Positions 7,195 through 14,646 of a DNA stretch of 16,590 bases are shown piece by piece. Position numbers and translations under genes: made by a program. The stretch comes from Pseudomonadota bacterium (GTDB lineage: Bacteria; Pseudomonadota; Gammaproteobacteria; Steroidobacterales; Steroidobacteraceae). The notes below the pieces were generated by a model, which was not told the DNA's origin, searched no databases, and saw only the letters and a list, made by a program, of their open reading frames with translations. The first letter of the stretch is position 1. Each line of letters opens with the position of its first letter. Where the stretch lies: assembly GCA_018241455.1 (NCBI GenBank), contig JAFEDW010000013.1:1-16590 (forward strand). The letters run 5' to 3'.

Positions 7195-8705
7195 GAGGCA
7201 ACTCCGGGTGCTGGCTCAACCGTTGGCACGTTGGACGCGAGATCATCGGCAACCGGGAACGCCACCTTGAACGTCGTGCCACGACCGACCGCCGTATCGA
7301 CTGTAATCGTCGCTCCGAAGGTCTCAAGTATACCGTGGACGACCGACAGACCAAGGCCGGTGCCGGTGCCGACCTTGCGGGTCGTGAAGAAGGGCTCGAA
7401 GATGCGCTCCGCAGTCGCCGCATCCATGCCCGCGCCGTTGTCGGTGACCGACAGTACGACGTATTCCCGCGGTGCTTTCTCGCCATCGGAACCCACCGGC
7501 TCCATGCTGGTCGCCAGCTCAACCCGCACGATGCCCTCGGCATTCAACAGCGCGTGATACGCATTGGTGCAAAGATTCATGATCACCTGGATGGTCAATG
7601 CGGCGTCGGCCTTGACCTGCGGACAGGGTCCGCTCAGGTCGGCCTGCAACTGCACGGTCGGCGGGATCAGCGCGCTGAACAGCCGCAATGCCTCGCGCAC
7701 GACCGGTTCGAGGTCGATCGCCCTGAGCTTCGGCGCGCCTGCGTCCCTGGAGAAAGTGAGGATCTTGTTGACCACGTCGCGCGCCCGGCTGGCGGACGCG
7801 AGCACTTCCTTCAGGTCCTGGTACGCGGAGCTGCCCACCGGCGTCTCGGCCAGCGCCAACTCCGAGTACAGCACGATGGGCAGCAGCACGTTGTTGAATT
7901 CATGCGCGACACCGCCCGCCAGCGTACCGACTGTCTCCAGCCGCTGGCGGTGACGCAGGCGATTCTCCAGCTTGCGCTGACGCTCCTCGGCGCGCTCGTT
8001 CTCGAGCATCTCGGCGCGCAACCTCTCGTTGACGCCCACCAACTCCTTGCGCATGGCCTCGAGGTCGCCACCCAGATCGTGCAATTCGCGCACGCCGCTC
8101 TCGAGACTCAGGCTGTGCGCGTAGTCACCCCTGGCAATGCTGCGCGAGGCGAGCTGCAGCCGCACCACCGGCCGCGTGAAATGGTATCCCCAGGCCGCCG
8201 CGATGATCACGGCGATGCACAGGTAGGCCGCCAGCACCAGCACGGTCTGGCGCATCGCCAGCTGAATCTGGTCGGTGGTCGGGTTTTCGTCGAACCCGAG
8301 CCGCAGGCTGGCGACATGCCCCGGCCGCGATATCGGGATCTCGATGAAGTAAGTATGGTCACCGAGCTGGCCGAAATTGAAATCCTGCTTGCCCGGCCAG
8401 CTGACGCCCTTCGCATTCAGGTTGCTGAAGATGGACTGGCCGTTGTCGATGAATTCTGCGTAGACCCCGTCGCCGTTGAGCACGGTGTGGTCCAGCATGT
8501 CCAGCACCCGCTGGCGGGATTCGATCGCGTCCCCCAGCTCCAGTTCCTCGGCCAGGTTCCGCGACAGCGTGCGCACGTGCTGGATGAACACATCGATCTG
8601 GTTGCGGCTCACGACGACGCTGATGCCGTAGTAAAGCGCCGGCAGCACCACGGCATGCATCGCCATGACGACCAGGACGATGCGCGTGGCGAGCGACGAT
8701 TTCAT
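7191..8705 (-). CDS. Membrane-bound sensor histidine kinase
   Basis: 504 residues. TM1 is about 9-31. A periplasmic sensor region spans about 33-150 with a PAS/Cache-like pattern (YAEFIDNGQSIF..., then DHTYFIEIPI). TM2 is about 153-174, followed by a HAMP-type linker (178-225) and a coiled coil (225-255). The dimerisation helix has the phosphoacceptor His268 in GGVAHEFNN. The ATP-binding domain has the N box NLCTNAYHA (N377), the G1 box DNGAGMD (422-428), FEPFFTT and GTGTGLGLS (446-454). Such kinases sense a periplasmic signal and phosphorylate a partner receiver. The gene overlaps by 4 nt (ATGA) with the periplasmic binding protein gene upstream and with the receiver downstream. The binding protein is therefore a good candidate for presenting the signal to the sensor domain; that is inference. 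Confidence 0.96.
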   Translation of the reverse strand: MKSSLATRIVLVVMAMHAVVLPALYYGISVVVSRNQIDVFIQHVRTLSRNLAEELELGDAIESRQRVLDMLDHTVLNGDGVYAEFIDNGQSIFSNLNAKGVSWPGKQDFNFGQLGDHTYFIEIPISRPGHVASLRLGFDENPTTDQIQLAMRQTVLVLAAYLCIAVIIAAAWGYHFTRPVVRLQLASRSIARGDYAHSLSLESGVRELHDLGGDLEAMRKELVGVNERLRAEMLENERAEERQRKLENRLRHRQRLETVGTLAGGVAHEFNNVLLPIVLYSELALAETPVGSSAYQDLKEVLASASRARDVVNKILTFSRDAGAPKLRAIDLEPVVREALRLFSALIPPTVQLQADLSGPCPQVKADAALTIQVIMNLCTNAYHALLNAEGIVRVELATSMEPVGSDGEKAPREYVVLSVTDNGAGMDAATAERIFEPFFTTRKVGTGTGLGLSVVHGILETFGATITVDTAVGRGTTFKVAFPVADDLASNVPTVEPAPGVAS

Positions 8706-9157
8706 TCACGCCCCAGCAACTTCAGGATACGAACACGCCCATCCCTGGCGATGTCGCTGGCCCACGCGTAACTGACGGCATGCGGATCGGCCGCGAGCGC
8801 ATTGAGCAAGGCCCTGGTATCCCGGTAGACAGGCGGCGCGGTGCGCCCCTGTTGCAGCGTGAGCGCAAGCAGCCGGCGCTCGTAGACCGGCTCCGACATC
8901 GAAACGACGTCCTGGTAGAACAGTTGCCGCATGGCCTCATCGGATTCGTTGCGCAGCGGGTGCAGGTCGATGCCGTTCGTGACCACTGTCAGACCGAGAA
9001 ACAGCTTCTGGATCTCCAGCGAATTGAGCGAACTCACCGGGGCATTCACGCTTGCGATCAACACCAGGTGATCAGCAGCGGCTGCCGGCCGTGCGCCGTA
9101 CAACAGCAGCACGCCGACCAACGCGGCAAACCGGCGAATTGAGCGCTTCCCGATCAC
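8702..9157 (-). CDS. Short PstS-like periplasmic substrate-binding protein
   Basis: 151 residues, starting at a GTG that overlaps the stop of the upstream outer membrane gene as GTGA; ATG at 9175 is an in-frame alternative. A signal peptide (residues 1-28, ending RPAAAA) directs export. The mature part has the pattern of the short phosphate-binding-protein-like domain: EIQKLFLGL, then DLHPLRN, RQLFYQDVV, QQGRTAPP, and an alanine-rich end with AVSYA. In relatives the central segment usually has a Trp followed by FxGxxxPP; here it reads YERRLLALTLQQGRTAPP. At about 120 mature residues it is less than half of a full two-lobed binding protein. No ABC permease or ATPase is nearby, and a sensor kinase follows immediately, so a sensory rather than uptake role is more likely. 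Ligand unknown. Confidence 0.85.
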   Translation of the reverse strand: MIGKRSIRRFAALVGVLLLYGARPAAAADHLVLIASVNAPVSSLNSLEIQKLFLGLTVVTNGIDLHPLRNESDEAMRQLFYQDVVSMSEPVYERRLLALTLQQGRTAPPVYRDTRALLNALAADPHAVSYAWASDIARDGRVRILKLLGRE

Positions 9158-10281
9158 GGCAGTGCCGCACTCCATTGCAGGCGGATGGCGTCCTGGTTTT
9201 CGCGTACCGAAACTCCGCGCGCCCACTCGGCGGTCAGCGCCTGCCGGCGATGGAAATCCCAGCGCAGCCCCAGCGTGGCGCGACGCAGCTGGAAGTCGGG
9301 GTGATTGACACGCACGTACACCGAGCTGCCCGCATCGGAGGAATTCTCTTCGCGCGCGTACGCGGTCAGCCGGTGCGGCAACTGGCGTTCCAGCTGCGCG
9401 TAACCCGCGACAAAGCTCTCGGAGTGGAAGGCGCCGGGGCCTTCCAGGTCCATCGAGACGTCGTAGATCGCCGCGTGCAATTGCCACGGGCCGTGATTCC
9501 AATCGGTATAGGCGCCGTATAGGTCCTGGCGCACGTCGGTGGCGCGCAGCAGCGCGGCAGTCGGCGCATCGCGCACCGGCATGTCGCTGTGCGCGAACAG
9601 CAGGCCTAAGTTGCTCGTGCCCACGTAGTCCGGCAGGAAGGCGATACGGCCCGTGTACGACATCCGTCGGCCGTTCGTATGGGGATCGAGCAGGTCGAAC
9701 TCCGACAGGCCCGTGCTCTCGATCACCGTGCCCAGCCCCACGCCCAGCGCGAGCTGGATGCCGGCATTGGCGCCGAGTGGCCGGCGTGAATCCACCAGCA
9801 TGCCGGACAGATGCTGCGGGATGGTGCCCTGCTCGTCCTCCCACAACTCGATCGACGGCCGCGTGATCGCGGTCTGCAGGTAGCGGCCGTGGTGGTGTTC
9901 GGTGTTCCACGCGCTGGCCGGCTGGTGAAAGCGGCCAATCCACACCACCGTGTCGGGCACCACTTCCATGCCGACCTGGAAGCGCTCCAGGTCGTGCTCT
10001 TCATCGCTCAGCTGGTATTCGCCAAACAGGCGAAACCGGCCGCGGTTGATTGCAAACACCGCGTCGCCGATCGCATTGGCGTCTTCGTTCAGTTGGTTGG
10101 CCGACGCCGGCGCACTGAATTCGTGCCCCTCGAGGCTGGCGAACAGCACGAATTCGCTGGATGGGTGGCTACCGGCATGCACGTGGTCATAGCCGTCCAT
10201 GTCATCGGCGTACGCCACGCCTGCGCACAGCAACCCGGCCAGGATCGCCACCACGGCGCGGCGCCTTGCATATTTAGTCAT
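9154..10281 (-). CDS. Putative outer membrane beta-barrel (porin-like) protein
   Basis: 375 residues from ATG 10281, which has GGGG 8 nt upstream; ATG 10287 is two codons earlier but too close to that sequence. Residues 1-25 form a signal peptide (LLCAGVAYA, cleaved before DD). The mature protein lacks hydrophobic helices and is made of amphipathic strand-like stretches with alternating aromatic and polar residues, for example RFRLFGEYQL, LGLLFAHSDMP, WQLHAAIYDVSM and RATLGLRWDF, typical of outer membrane barrels. An early segment is rich in His and Asp (DDMDGYDHVHAGSH). I do not recognise a named family. It lies 98 nt after the di-haem oxidoreductase and overlaps the next gene by 4 nt, forming the start of a coupled outer membrane, periplasmic, kinase and receiver series. 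It may deliver a ligand to, or be regulated by, this system (inference). Confidence 0.82.
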   Translation of the reverse strand: MTKYARRRAVVAILAGLLCAGVAYADDMDGYDHVHAGSHPSSEFVLFASLEGHEFSAPASANQLNEDANAIGDAVFAINRGRFRLFGEYQLSDEEHDLERFQVGMEVVPDTVVWIGRFHQPASAWNTEHHHGRYLQTAITRPSIELWEDEQGTIPQHLSGMLVDSRRPLGANAGIQLALGVGLGTVIESTGLSEFDLLDPHTNGRRMSYTGRIAFLPDYVGTSNLGLLFAHSDMPVRDAPTAALLRATDVRQDLYGAYTDWNHGPWQLHAAIYDVSMDLEGPGAFHSESFVAGYAQLERQLPHRLTAYAREENSSDAGSSVYVRVNHPDFQLRRATLGLRWDFHRRQALTAEWARGVSVRENQDAIRLQWSAALP

Positions 10282-10379
10282 GCCCATGAACCCCAGTGCT
10301 TCGCGTCGATGAAATGTGGATGCAGCATGCGTACCGGTCGGCAATCCGTCCGGCAGGTCCGCGCTTGGGAAGGCGGTCG

Positions 10380-11669
10380 TCAAAGCGCGGCAATCCAGTC
10401 CAGCAGGTTTTCCCGGGCGCGGGGCCCGAGGTACCCGAACTTGCGCTTCGCGTAAGCGGCCTCGCCACCATGCCATAGGATGGCCTCCTCGATCGATCGC
10501 GCGCGCCCGTCATGCAGGAACGTGGCATGCGCATTTTTCTGCAGGCGATGGCCCAGGCCCCACAGCGGCGCCGTTCTCCATCGGCTGGCGACCTTCTCCC
10601 CTGACACGGTTTCGTCGGCCATTTCCGTGCCGAGATCGTGGAGCCGCAAATCGGTGTACGGGGCAATAACGCCCGGTTTGCTCGTGCCATCGGCGGCGCG
10701 CAGTTCAACCGGCATCTCCGGTCGGTGGCACGAGGCACACCCCGTATCCCTGAAAAAGGCTGCGCCCGCTTCGTCCTGTGGCGCATGTGCCGCCGCTTCC
10801 GGCACCGCGAGCGTGCGCAGGTACGCCACCACCGCGTCGAGCAGATTCGCCGCCACTTCAGGAGCGGCTGCGCCGGATTCGCGCGGGCAGTCGACTTCCG
10901 CAGCCGTGCAATCGTCACTGGCGCGTTCAGGCGAAGTCAGGCCCATCTCGCGCGCAAAGGCGTTCGCCACCTGGTCGCGGATCGATACTGCACTGTCCTG
11001 CCACCCGAGCCGCCCGAGCACGCGCGTGCCGTCGCGCGATTGCCACGCCAAGGTGCCGGCCGTGCGGCCCTGCGGCGATCCGGCGCCGGTGCCTGCAATA
11101 GCCGACGCCGGAACCGATTCGAGCAAGCCGACGCCAAACAGCGCGGGCGCCAATCGCGGCTTGATCACGGTACGAGGCGCCAGCGGACCACGGCTCAAGC
11201 CGGACAGACGGTAACGCGGCACGCGCAGCGTCCACTGCCCGCCGAATGGATAGTAGTAGCCGGTCACTTCACTGTACTCGACGGTGACTGCGCCCTCGGC
11301 CTTCAGTCCTCCGACAGCCTGTGTATTCAACACGCGCCCATACACGCGATCGCCGCCGGCATCCGCAGATTCGCTCGCCGGCGGAGAACCAAGCTGGATC
11401 ACCAACGCGGTCGGCACCGGGCCATCGCCCGCGGGTCCGCTGCCACGATCACCGCCGTCATGGCAGGCATTGCAGGATGAGGCGTTGAACAGCGGGCCCA
11501 GGCCGGTTCGGCCGGACACGGCCGGCATGCCAGCGGCCACCCACTGCGTTTCGAACACCGACTTGCCGAGTGCAATGCCGGCAGGCTGCGACTGTTCGCC
11601 GGACAGATCGGCGCCACGCACCTGGGCACACATGCCGATCAGCACTGCAACGCCAAGCCGGGTGACCAT
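10380..11669 (-). CDS. Di-haem c-type oxidoreductase (DHOR family, cytochrome-peroxidase-like)
   Basis: 429 residues. ATG at 11669 begins a signal peptide (MVTRLGVAVLIGMCAQVRG, cleaved near AD at 20-21), expected because c-type haem is attached in the periplasm. The open frame reaches 11780, but that extension is not leader-like. Two haem-binding CxxCH motifs are present, CNACH at 66-70 and CASCH at 311-315. Family blocks include YTDLRLHDLGTEMAD, RTAPLWGLG and FLHDGRARSIEEAILWHGGEA-type sequence (384-404). DHOR proteins are di-haem relatives of bacterial cytochrome c peroxidases, often annotated as thiol oxidoreductases, with poorly known substrates. The gene lies directly upstream of the outer membrane/binding protein/kinase/receiver genes on the same strand. 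No clear Shine-Dalgarno precedes the ATG, so the start is moderately certain. Confidence 0.92.
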   Translation of the reverse strand: MVTRLGVAVLIGMCAQVRGADLSGEQSQPAGIALGKSVFETQWVAAGMPAVSGRTGLGPLFNASSCNACHDGGDRGSGPAGDGPVPTALVIQLGSPPASESADAGGDRVYGRVLNTQAVGGLKAEGAVTVEYSEVTGYYYPFGGQWTLRVPRYRLSGLSRGPLAPRTVIKPRLAPALFGVGLLESVPASAIAGTGAGSPQGRTAGTLAWQSRDGTRVLGRLGWQDSAVSIRDQVANAFAREMGLTSPERASDDCTAAEVDCPRESGAAAPEVAANLLDAVVAYLRTLAVPEAAAHAPQDEAGAAFFRDTGCASCHRPEMPVELRAADGTSKPGVIAPYTDLRLHDLGTEMADETVSGEKVASRWRTAPLWGLGHRLQKNAHATFLHDGRARSIEEAILWHGGEAAYAKRKFGYLGPRARENLLDWIAAL

Positions 11670-11733
11670 ACGGAAAATATCGGTGGTGTTCTGCCGCGAA
11701 TGCGCCGGCGAGCCGCGATCGCCAGCCGTCCAG

Positions 11734-11742
11734 ACTCTAGCA
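11734..11742 (-). promoter_or_regulatory. Possible extended -10 promoter of the di-haem oxidoreductase gene
   Basis: TGCTAGAGT reads as TGn plus a -10-like hexamer, about 65 nt upstream of the chosen ATG. A very similar TGCTAGGCT lies before yjgN. No good -35 hexamer is found 17 nt upstream. The rest of the 190-bp gap (11670-11859) shows no gene. Confidence 0.35.
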
Positions 11743-11859
11743 CCCAATGGAGCCGCTGCGCAGGACGGAATGCCGGTCATGACGCCGGGGCGGCCAACGC
11801 GACCCCACTATGTCAACTTGACCCGGGCGGTCGAGCCAACGCCCGTCACAGCATGCCCA

Positions 11860-13299
11860 TCACGATGCGGCCTCGACGCTTTCCCGGCTGTGGCTGACGT
11901 TTTCGCCGTCGCGCGGGCGCAGCGCCCAGAACGACAGCGATGAGAGCGCCGTCAGCGCGGCCAGCACCAGGAAGGCATGATGCAGCGCGCGCGTCACCAT
12001 TTCGTGGCTGGTCTGCGGCAGCTTGCCGAGAAAGTACGCCGTGACCAGCGAGGCACAGGCGAGCCCGAAGCTCATCGACATCTGCTGCATCGTGCTGGCG
12101 AGCGCGCTCGCACGTGCCGTTTGCGCATCCGCGATGTCGGCGTAGGCCATCGAGTTCATGCTGGAGAACTGCAACGAATTGACCAGGCCCAATGTCAGTC
12201 CCAATGCGACGATCGCAGCACCGGTGGTGCCGGGCCCGACGAAGTAGTAGCTGCCGATGGTCGCGCCGATCAACACGGTGTTGACGACCAGCACGCGGCG
12301 ATAACCGAACTGCCGCAGCAGCGAAGTCGACAGCACCTTCATGCCCATCGCACCGATCGCCATCGGCATCATCAGCAGGCCCGACTGCCACGCCGGCAGC
12401 CCGAGGCCGAGCTGGAACAACAGCGGCAATAGCAGCGGCATGCCGCCCACGCCGAGCCGCGTCACGAATCCGCCGAGCACCGCGATGCGGTAGGTACGCG
12501 TGCGGAACAGCGCCAGTTGCAGCAACGGGAAGCGCGTGCGCCCGTCGTGCCAGGCATAGGCGAGCAGCAAGGCAGCCGACACGAGCAGCAGCCCCGAGCC
12601 CTGTGCCACGTTCAAGTGATGCTCGCCGAAGATTTCCAGCAGCCACGACAGCAGCGCGGCGCCCGACCCGAACAACAGGAAGCCCGACAGGTCGAGCGGC
12701 TGCCATTCCTCGTTGCGATAGTCGGGCATGTGCTTGCCACCGATCCACATCGCCGCGAGGCCCACCGGCACGTTGACGAAGAAGATATCGCGCCAGCTCA
12801 ACCAGTGCACGATCACGCCGCCCACCGTCGGCCCCAGCAGCGGCCCGACGAGCGCCGGGATGATGACGAAGTTCATCGCCCGCAGCAGCTCGGCCTTCGG
12901 GAAGGTGCGCACGATGGCGATGCGGCCGATCGGCATCATCATGGCTGCGGCCACGCCCTGCGGTACGCGCGCGGCGATCAGCATCGCGGAGCTGACCGAC
13001 AGTCCGCAGATGATCGACGAGACCGTGAACAGCGCCACCGCCGACAGGAACACGCGGCGCGTGCCATAGCGTTCCGCCAGCCAGCCGCTGACCGGAATGC
13101 ACACGGCCAGGCTCAGGATGTAGCTGGTGACCACCGCCTTCAGGCTCAGCGGCGTCACGCCGAGGCTGGCGGCCATCGCGGGGATACTGGTGTTGACGAT
13201 CGTCGAATCGAGCTGCTCCATGAACAGCGCGGTCGCGACGACCCAGGGCAGGTAACGTTTGGTGCGGAGCCGGCTGTCAGTCCGGCTGGATGACATCAT
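11860..13299 (-). CDS. DHA2-family MFS multidrug efflux transporter
   Basis: 479 residues and about 14 hydrophobic segments, the usual size of EmrB/QacA-type proton-drug antiporters. LDSTIVNTSIP at 30-40 is the helix 1 signature of this family and GWLAERYGTRRVF at 72-84 is MFS motif A. IIPALVGPLLGPTVGG in helix 5 is the antiporter motif C. It should export hydrophobic compounds from the cytoplasm or inner membrane; substrates cannot be predicted. No periplasmic adaptor (EmrA-like) or outer membrane channel gene is adjacent, so it may act alone. ATG 13299 (or 13296) lies inside the end of the small coiled-coil gene, overlapping by 23 bp, with GAG just upstream. It is the last gene of the run that starts with yjgN. 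Confidence 0.93.
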   Translation of the reverse strand: MMSSSRTDSRLRTKRYLPWVVATALFMEQLDSTIVNTSIPAMAASLGVTPLSLKAVVTSYILSLAVCIPVSGWLAERYGTRRVFLSAVALFTVSSIICGLSVSSAMLIAARVPQGVAAAMMMPIGRIAIVRTFPKAELLRAMNFVIIPALVGPLLGPTVGGVIVHWLSWRDIFFVNVPVGLAAMWIGGKHMPDYRNEEWQPLDLSGFLLFGSGAALLSWLLEIFGEHHLNVAQGSGLLLVSAALLLAYAWHDGRTRFPLLQLALFRTRTYRIAVLGGFVTRLGVGGMPLLLPLLFQLGLGLPAWQSGLLMMPMAIGAMGMKVLSTSLLRQFGYRRVLVVNTVLIGATIGSYYFVGPGTTGAAIVALGLTLGLVNSLQFSSMNSMAYADIADAQTARASALASTMQQMSMSFGLACASLVTAYFLGKLPQTSHEMVTRALHHAFLVLAALTALSSLSFWALRPRDGENVSHSRESVEAAS

Positions 13300-13579
13300 C
13301 GAACTCGTTGTCCCGTTCCTTGAGCCTCCGCCGCAGCGCCGCGGAGTCCGCGAGCAGGTCCTCGCGCTCGAGATAGGCGTTCGTCAGGTGCTGCGCCTGC
13401 TGGCCGGCGTAGCGCTGCAGTTCCTCGATGCGGGCTGCGGATTCCGCCGCAGCGGTACGGAGCGAGGCGAGCTCGACAGTCAGGCGCCGCTGCCGACGAT
13501 ACATCAACCAGAAGACCAGCAAGCCAACCAGCAGCCCCGTGGCACAGCATAGAACAATTGCCTCACGCTCCAGACCCAT
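13277..13579 (-). CDS. Small single-pass membrane protein with cytoplasmic coiled coil
   Basis: 100 residues from ATG 13579, which has GGAG 7 nt upstream. ATG 13609, overlapping the M48 stop as TGATG, is an in-frame alternative adding ten residues. One hydrophobic helix (about 8-26, AIVLCCATGLLVGLLVFWLM) is followed by basic residues (YRRQRR), placing the C-terminus in the cytoplasm. Residues 33-95 show heptad-like spacing of Leu and Ala with many Glu and Arg, a long coiled coil. No family is recognised. Tight packing between an M48 peptidase and an efflux pump suggests an accessory or scaffold role, but nothing in the sequence proves it. Confidence 0.75.
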   Translation of the reverse strand: MGLEREAIVLCCATGLLVGLLVFWLMYRRQRRLTVELASLRTAAAESAARIEELQRYAGQQAQHLTNAYLEREDLLADSAALRRRLKERDNEFDDVIQPD

Positions 13580-13608
13580 GACCCGACTCCATGATTCGTC
13601 CTGACCCA

Positions 13609-14628
13609 TCAATGCGAGGGCTGCACGGGCCGCAATTGTGCCAGTTCCTCGAGCCGGCGCATCCGCTCCGCGGTGGGCGGATGGCTCGTCAGGTACGAGA
13701 CGCCCGCCGCGTCGTGGTGCGATTTGGACAGCAGCCGCAGCGCATCGGCCAGCAACGCGGGCGACATGCCATTCGCCCGCATCACCGCCGATCCGTACTC
13801 ATCAGCCTGCCATTCCAGCGACTGCGAGTATCGCGCCTGCGCCAGCGCCGCGGGCGCCGCCGCGAGCAACTGGCTGAAGTCGCCCAGGTAGAAAGCGAGA
13901 AACGCTCCGACCGCCGAACTGCGCAGCAACAGCTGCATGCCGTGGCGGCCCTGCGCGTGGCCGAGCTCATGGGCCAGCACGGCCATCACCTGTTGGTCGT
14001 TGTCGAGCTGCGCGACGAGATCATCGAGCAGCACGATGGTTCCATCGGGCAGCGTGAACGCATTGGCGCCCAGCGCCGGGGAGCGTCGAAACAGCAGCGT
14101 CCAGCGGATCGGCTCGCCATCCGGCAAGCGCAAGGCCTGGAATTGCGAACGGAGCGATGCCTGTCGCGCGCCATCGAGCTGGCTCGGCAGCAGCATTCCG
14201 CCGTCCAGCGCCTTCAGGGTCTGCCTGGACAGCATGGCGCTGATGGCCGGCGGCAAGCGCTGCGCAAGCATCCGGGCTCCCCACGGCAACCCCCAGCGAT
14301 AGCCGGCGGCGACCAGCGCCACGCAGCCGACCACCGACATCAACACCCAGGGCAGATGCCGTTGCGCGCGGTCGACCCAACCATCACGCAGGCGCGCGGA
14401 CGCCATCAAAGCGCGCAGGCCGTCGAGATCGCGCACTTCGCAGAACGCCCCATCGGCCAACCGCACGCGCCGAGGGGCATTGCCGAGCTGCTCGTCGAAC
14501 ACGACGCCTGCCAGCGGCTCGGCGCGTTGCAGATCGTCGGCGGTGATGACCAGGTCTGTACCCGACACCGACAAGCTGACCGTCCGGACCCGCGTCGAGC
14601 GCCCGTCTACGTACTGGGCCTGCAGCAT
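13609..14628 (-). CDS. M48 family membrane metallopeptidase with DUF7092-like N-terminus
   Basis: 339 residues. Residues 3-70 form a small beta-rich domain (YVDGRSTRVRTVSLSVSG...) resembling the DUF7092 region found in some M48 peptidases. One membrane helix lies at about 94-110. The peptidase domain has the zinc motif HELGH at 220-224, with H220 and H224 as ligands and E221 as catalytic base, and a likely third ligand E272 in SLEWQADEYG. M48 proteins of this type (HtpX/Oma1/BepA relatives) degrade membrane or envelope proteins. The orientation of the active site is not certain from the sequence. It follows yjgN by 18 nt, an association I recall from other proteobacterial genomes, and its TGA touches or lies near the small coiled-coil gene's start. 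Its substrate is unknown. Confidence 0.92.
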   Translation of the reverse strand: MLQAQYVDGRSTRVRTVSLSVSGTDLVITADDLQRAEPLAGVVFDEQLGNAPRRVRLADGAFCEVRDLDGLRALMASARLRDGWVDRAQRHLPWVLMSVVGCVALVAAGYRWGLPWGARMLAQRLPPAISAMLSRQTLKALDGGMLLPSQLDGARQASLRSQFQALRLPDGEPIRWTLLFRRSPALGANAFTLPDGTIVLLDDLVAQLDNDQQVMAVLAHELGHAQGRHGMQLLLRSSAVGAFLAFYLGDFSQLLAAAPAALAQARYSQSLEWQADEYGSAVMRANGMSPALLADALRLLSKSHHDAAGVSYLTSHPPTAERMRRLEELAQLRPVQPSH

Positions 14629-14646
14629 CGCGCCACTGTGATTGAT

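Noticed and set aside
7335..8771. 478-codon plus-strand open frame opposite the histidine kinase
   Set aside because: The kinase shows every conserved box on the other strand; this frame has none and is compositionally odd.
9158..9943. Upstream extension of the binding protein frame to 9943, giving 413 codons
   Set aside because: The extension lies in another frame of the outer membrane protein gene and has no domain. The signal peptide just after GTG 9157 fixes the real start.
11811..11816. Perfect TTGACA hexamer (minus strand) in the gap before the di-haem oxidoreductase
   Set aside because: The sequence 16-18 nt downstream is GC-rich with nothing like a -10 hexamer, so it is not supported as a promoter.
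11822..11847. GC-rich inverted repeat (GGGCG/CGCCC) after the MFS efflux gene
   Set aside because: Only 5 bp of stem, a 10-nt loop and no T-tract; too weak to call a terminator.
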